A stretch of DNA of 64,000 nt, taken from positions 372,001 to 436,000 of the forward strand of contig CAVYPX010000016.1 in the NCBI GenBank assembly GCA_963770485.1. Direction: 5' to 3'. Numbering within the stretch: position 1 is the first letter of the stretch; each line of letters starts with the position of its first letter. Positions 62,180-64,000 of this stretch are shown piece after piece. A program made the position numbers and the translations under genes. Origin of the DNA: CAVVEC01 sp963770485 (GTDB taxonomy: Bacteria > Acidobacteriota > Terriglobia > Terriglobales > Acidobacteriaceae). The notes beneath the pieces were generated by a model. It was not told the origin of the DNA and searched no databases. It saw only the letters and a program-made list of their open reading frames with translations.

Positions 62180-63475
62180 ATGAGTAATGTAGCCATCCGC
62201 TGTGAGGGACTCGCCAAGCAATATCGCATCGGGGAGCGGGAACGTTACAAGGCGTTGCGCGATGTCATCACCGACGCGATCGCCTCGCCGTTTCGCCGCG
62301 TACGCTCGGCCCTTAGCGGTAGCTCGAACAATGGCCATCCACAGGAATCGACGATTTGGGCTCTCGAGGACGTTTCGTGTGAGATCCACCGCGGAGAGGC
62401 GGTGGGCATCATCGGCCGGAATGGTGCGGGCAAGAGCACTCTGCTCAAGATTCTTTCCCGTATCACCGAGCCCACACGCGGGCGGGCGGAAATTTGGGGC
62501 CGGGTCGGCTCTCTGCTGGAAATCGGCACCGGCTTCCATCCCGAGCTCACCGGCCGCGACAACATATACCTCAACGGCACGGTGCTGGGAATGAAGAGAG
62601 CGGAGATTGCCCGCAAGTTCGACGAAATCGTGGCCTTCTCCGAGGTCGAGAAGTTCATCGACACCCCGGTCAAGCGTTATTCCAGCGGCATGTACGTGCG
62701 CCTCGCGTTCGCCGTGGCCGCGCACCTGGAGACGGAAATTCTGATTGTGGATGAGGTTCTGGCGGTCGGGGACACCCAATTCCAGAAGAAATGCCTGGGC
62801 AAGATGGGCGACGTCGCCCACCACGGCCGCACCGTTCTGATGGTCAGCCACAACATGGCTGCCATTCACTCGCTATGTACGCGTGCCATCTTGCTGGAGC
62901 AAGGGAAAGAGGTCTCCGATGGCGATCCGCTCGAAGTCACACGGCTCTACCTCAGCGGTTTCGAAAAACAGATCGCTGGCGGCGTGCTGGATCTGCAATC
63001 CCCATCCGTTTCCCGCTCCGGCAAGGCCCCCATTTTTTCCGCTTTGCGGCTGAAAAACGGGGCCGGCGCTGCTACCACGGCCTATCTCTCTGGGGACGAT
63101 ATGATTCTGGAACTCGATCTGGCGCCCCCGTTTCCAGTCCTGGACCCGATCCTCTTTGTCGCCGTTGACGATGCCATAGGACGGCGCATCTTCACCGTCA
63201 GCAGCCAGTATTCGCAGTCCAAGCTTCCAGCGCTGGACCAGCCCACCACCGTGGTCTGCACCATTCCTGATCTCTGCCTTCAGCCTGGACGGTATTCTTT
63301 GTCGTTATGTATCGGCACGACCTATGACTGGTTGCTCGATGTCCTGCCCAGCGTTGCCTCCTTCGACGTACACGAATCGGACTATTTCGGCACAGGCCGC
63401 ATGCCTACGCAGGACTTGGGCGCTGTGCTGGTGAAGTCCCAATGGCAGATGATTCTCGATTTGGATCGAACATGA
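62180..63475 (+). CDS. wzt: ABC-type polysaccharide exporter ATPase with C-terminal polymer-binding domain
   Basis: A 431-residue ATPase. The nucleotide-binding domain has Walker A GRNGAGKST (79-87), the signature-like YSSGM (167-171), Walker B LIVDEVL (188-194) and the switch His224 in VSHNMA. A linker (about 240-270) leads to a C-terminal beta-rich domain (about 275-425) of the Wzt type, which in the family binds the non-reducing end of the exported glycan. Its sequence includes FSALRLKNGAG and ILELDLAPPFPV. The stop overlaps the start of the acyltransferase gene by four bases (ATGA), so they are translationally coupled. Confidence 0.93.
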   Translation: MSNVAIRCEGLAKQYRIGERERYKALRDVITDAIASPFRRVRSALSGSSNNGHPQESTIWALEDVSCEIHRGEAVGIIGRNGAGKSTLLKILSRITEPTRGRAEIWGRVGSLLEIGTGFHPELTGRDNIYLNGTVLGMKRAEIARKFDEIVAFSEVEKFIDTPVKRYSSGMYVRLAFAVAAHLETEILIVDEVLAVGDTQFQKKCLGKMGDVAHHGRTVLMVSHNMAAIHSLCTRAILLEQGKEVSDGDPLEVTRLYLSGFEKQIAGGVLDLQSPSVSRSGKAPIFSALRLKNGAGAATTAYLSGDDMILELDLAPPFPVLDPILFVAVDDAIGRRIFTVSSQYSQSKLPALDQPTTVVCTIPDLCLQPGRYSLSLCIGTTYDWLLDVLPSVASFDVHESDYFGTGRMPTQDLGAVLVKSQWQMILDLDRT

Positions 63476-64000
63476 CCTTCACCAGTCGCCTGTTGCGCAA
63501 GGCGTCGCGCAAAGCTGTCACATCATCCACCCCTATTGACAGCAATTTGCGGCAGCCGGGCAGCACTTCCGTTGTTTCGGCTGCCACGCCTCAGTCAGGC
63601 TCTGTGAATTCCGACGAGCTAAGCACCAAGACCCATCAGCCGGCTACAGCACCCCGAATTCCCGCCCTGGATGGATTCCGCGGTTTTGCGCTCTTCTGGA
63701 TGCTGGCCTACCATTTCGTCTTTTCCGTTCATATCCACTACGAGTCGTGGCTTATGCAGACCTTCAAGAAGGCGGGATACTTCACGTGGACCTGCATGGA
63801 TGCATTTTTCTTGCTTTCCGGCTACTTGATTGGCGGAATTCTCATAGATGCGAAGGATTCTCCCCGCTTTTTCAGGACCTTCTATATCCGGCGGGCCTAC
63901 CGCATTCTTCCTCTATACTTGGTCATCCTGACACTGAACTACCTCGGACCCATGGCATGGCACCTGCTTCGGGGTGGACCAGAACTTTTCTCCGCTTCCG
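63472..64000 (+). CDS. Acyltransferase 3 (OafA-like), N-terminal part, runs off the window
   Basis: The ATG at 63472 overlaps the exporter ATPase stop. After a Ser/Thr-rich cytoplasmic N terminus of about 55 residues comes PALDGFRGFALFWMLAYHFV, the family start with a conserved His on the first helix. FFLLSGYLIGGILIDAKDSP and FYIRRAYRILPLY follow, the usual second and third landmarks. The protein continues past the window edge, so its full length and any C-terminal domain are unknown. Such enzymes acetylate surface polysaccharides, which fits an exporter operon. Confidence 0.85.
   Translation, partial: MTFTSRLLRKASRKAVTSSTPIDSNLRQPGSTSVVSAATPQSGSVNSDELSTKTHQPATAPRIPALDGFRGFALFWMLAYHFVFSVHIHYESWLMQTFKKAGYFTWTCMDAFFLLSGYLIGGILIDAKDSPRFFRTFYIRRAYRILPLYLVILTLNYLGPMAWHLLRGGPELFSAS

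Overview
The window looks like chromosomal DNA of a soil-type Acidobacteriota (Koribacter/Sulfotelmatobacter-like). This is inferred from family content: seven secreted tandem-repeat proteins of the 'GloVer' (NLYGTT) family, two Ser/Thr kinases with C-terminal TPR-type regions, proteins with a long MKRT...KIVYTP leader, WxxGxW-repeat proteins, and moderately high GC with many GTG starts. I see no rRNA, tRNA, CRISPR array, prophage or intact transposase gene.

Layout. 72-3455 (minus) is a sulfate-assimilation operon: bifunctional ATP sulfurylase/APS kinase, a TauE/SafE permease broken by one extra base, and a CysQ-type phosphatase. 3927-5162 is the first GloVer protein. 5262-9406 (minus) is a four-gene envelope operon: GT2 glycosyltransferase, Sfp-type phosphopantetheinyl transferase, a beta-rich unknown and a Wzx-like flippase. 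9791-9997 can fold into a long rod and may be an RNA gene. 10315-10757 carries two overlapping LuxR-type HTH ORFs. 10853-13677 holds two zinc-ribbon, single-TM proteins. 14673-23656 holds a tripartite RND efflux operon (TolC, adaptor, pump), a HigBA toxin-antitoxin pair and an OmpR-type two-component system.

24166-37438 is an accessory stretch of GloVer proteins, a DUF4331 protein, a kinase/TPR protein, a sialidase-fold protein, a WxxGxW protein and frameshifted EthD and VOC genes. 37563-49322 holds a sugar-permease remnant, DoxX, a GT2, a TIGR04282-type glycosyltransferase, a polytopic mannosyltransferase-like enzyme, an epoxide hydrolase, another GloVer gene and two tandem secreted paralogues with degenerate PEP-CTERM tails. 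It also holds many short palindromic elements. 49585-63999 is a polysaccharide island: radical SAM/SPASM enzyme, two methyltransferases, Wzc-like tyrosine autokinase, a rhamnose-pathway (rmlD) remnant, Wzm/Wzt ABC exporter and the start of an acyltransferase, with two GloVer genes and a second kinase embedded.

How it fits together. The unifying theme is the cell surface: polysaccharide synthesis and export, glycosyl transfer, and many secreted repeat proteins beside membrane-spanning sensor kinases. The strongest new-looking pattern is that all seven GloVer proteins have exactly seven repeat units, which predicts a seven-bladed propeller. Other points worth attention are palindromic DNA cassettes inserted in frame inside both kinase genes, a recurring TGGCGA/TCGCCA hairpin in intergenic DNA, the possible structured RNA, and three single-base frameshifts that are either recent decay or consensus errors.
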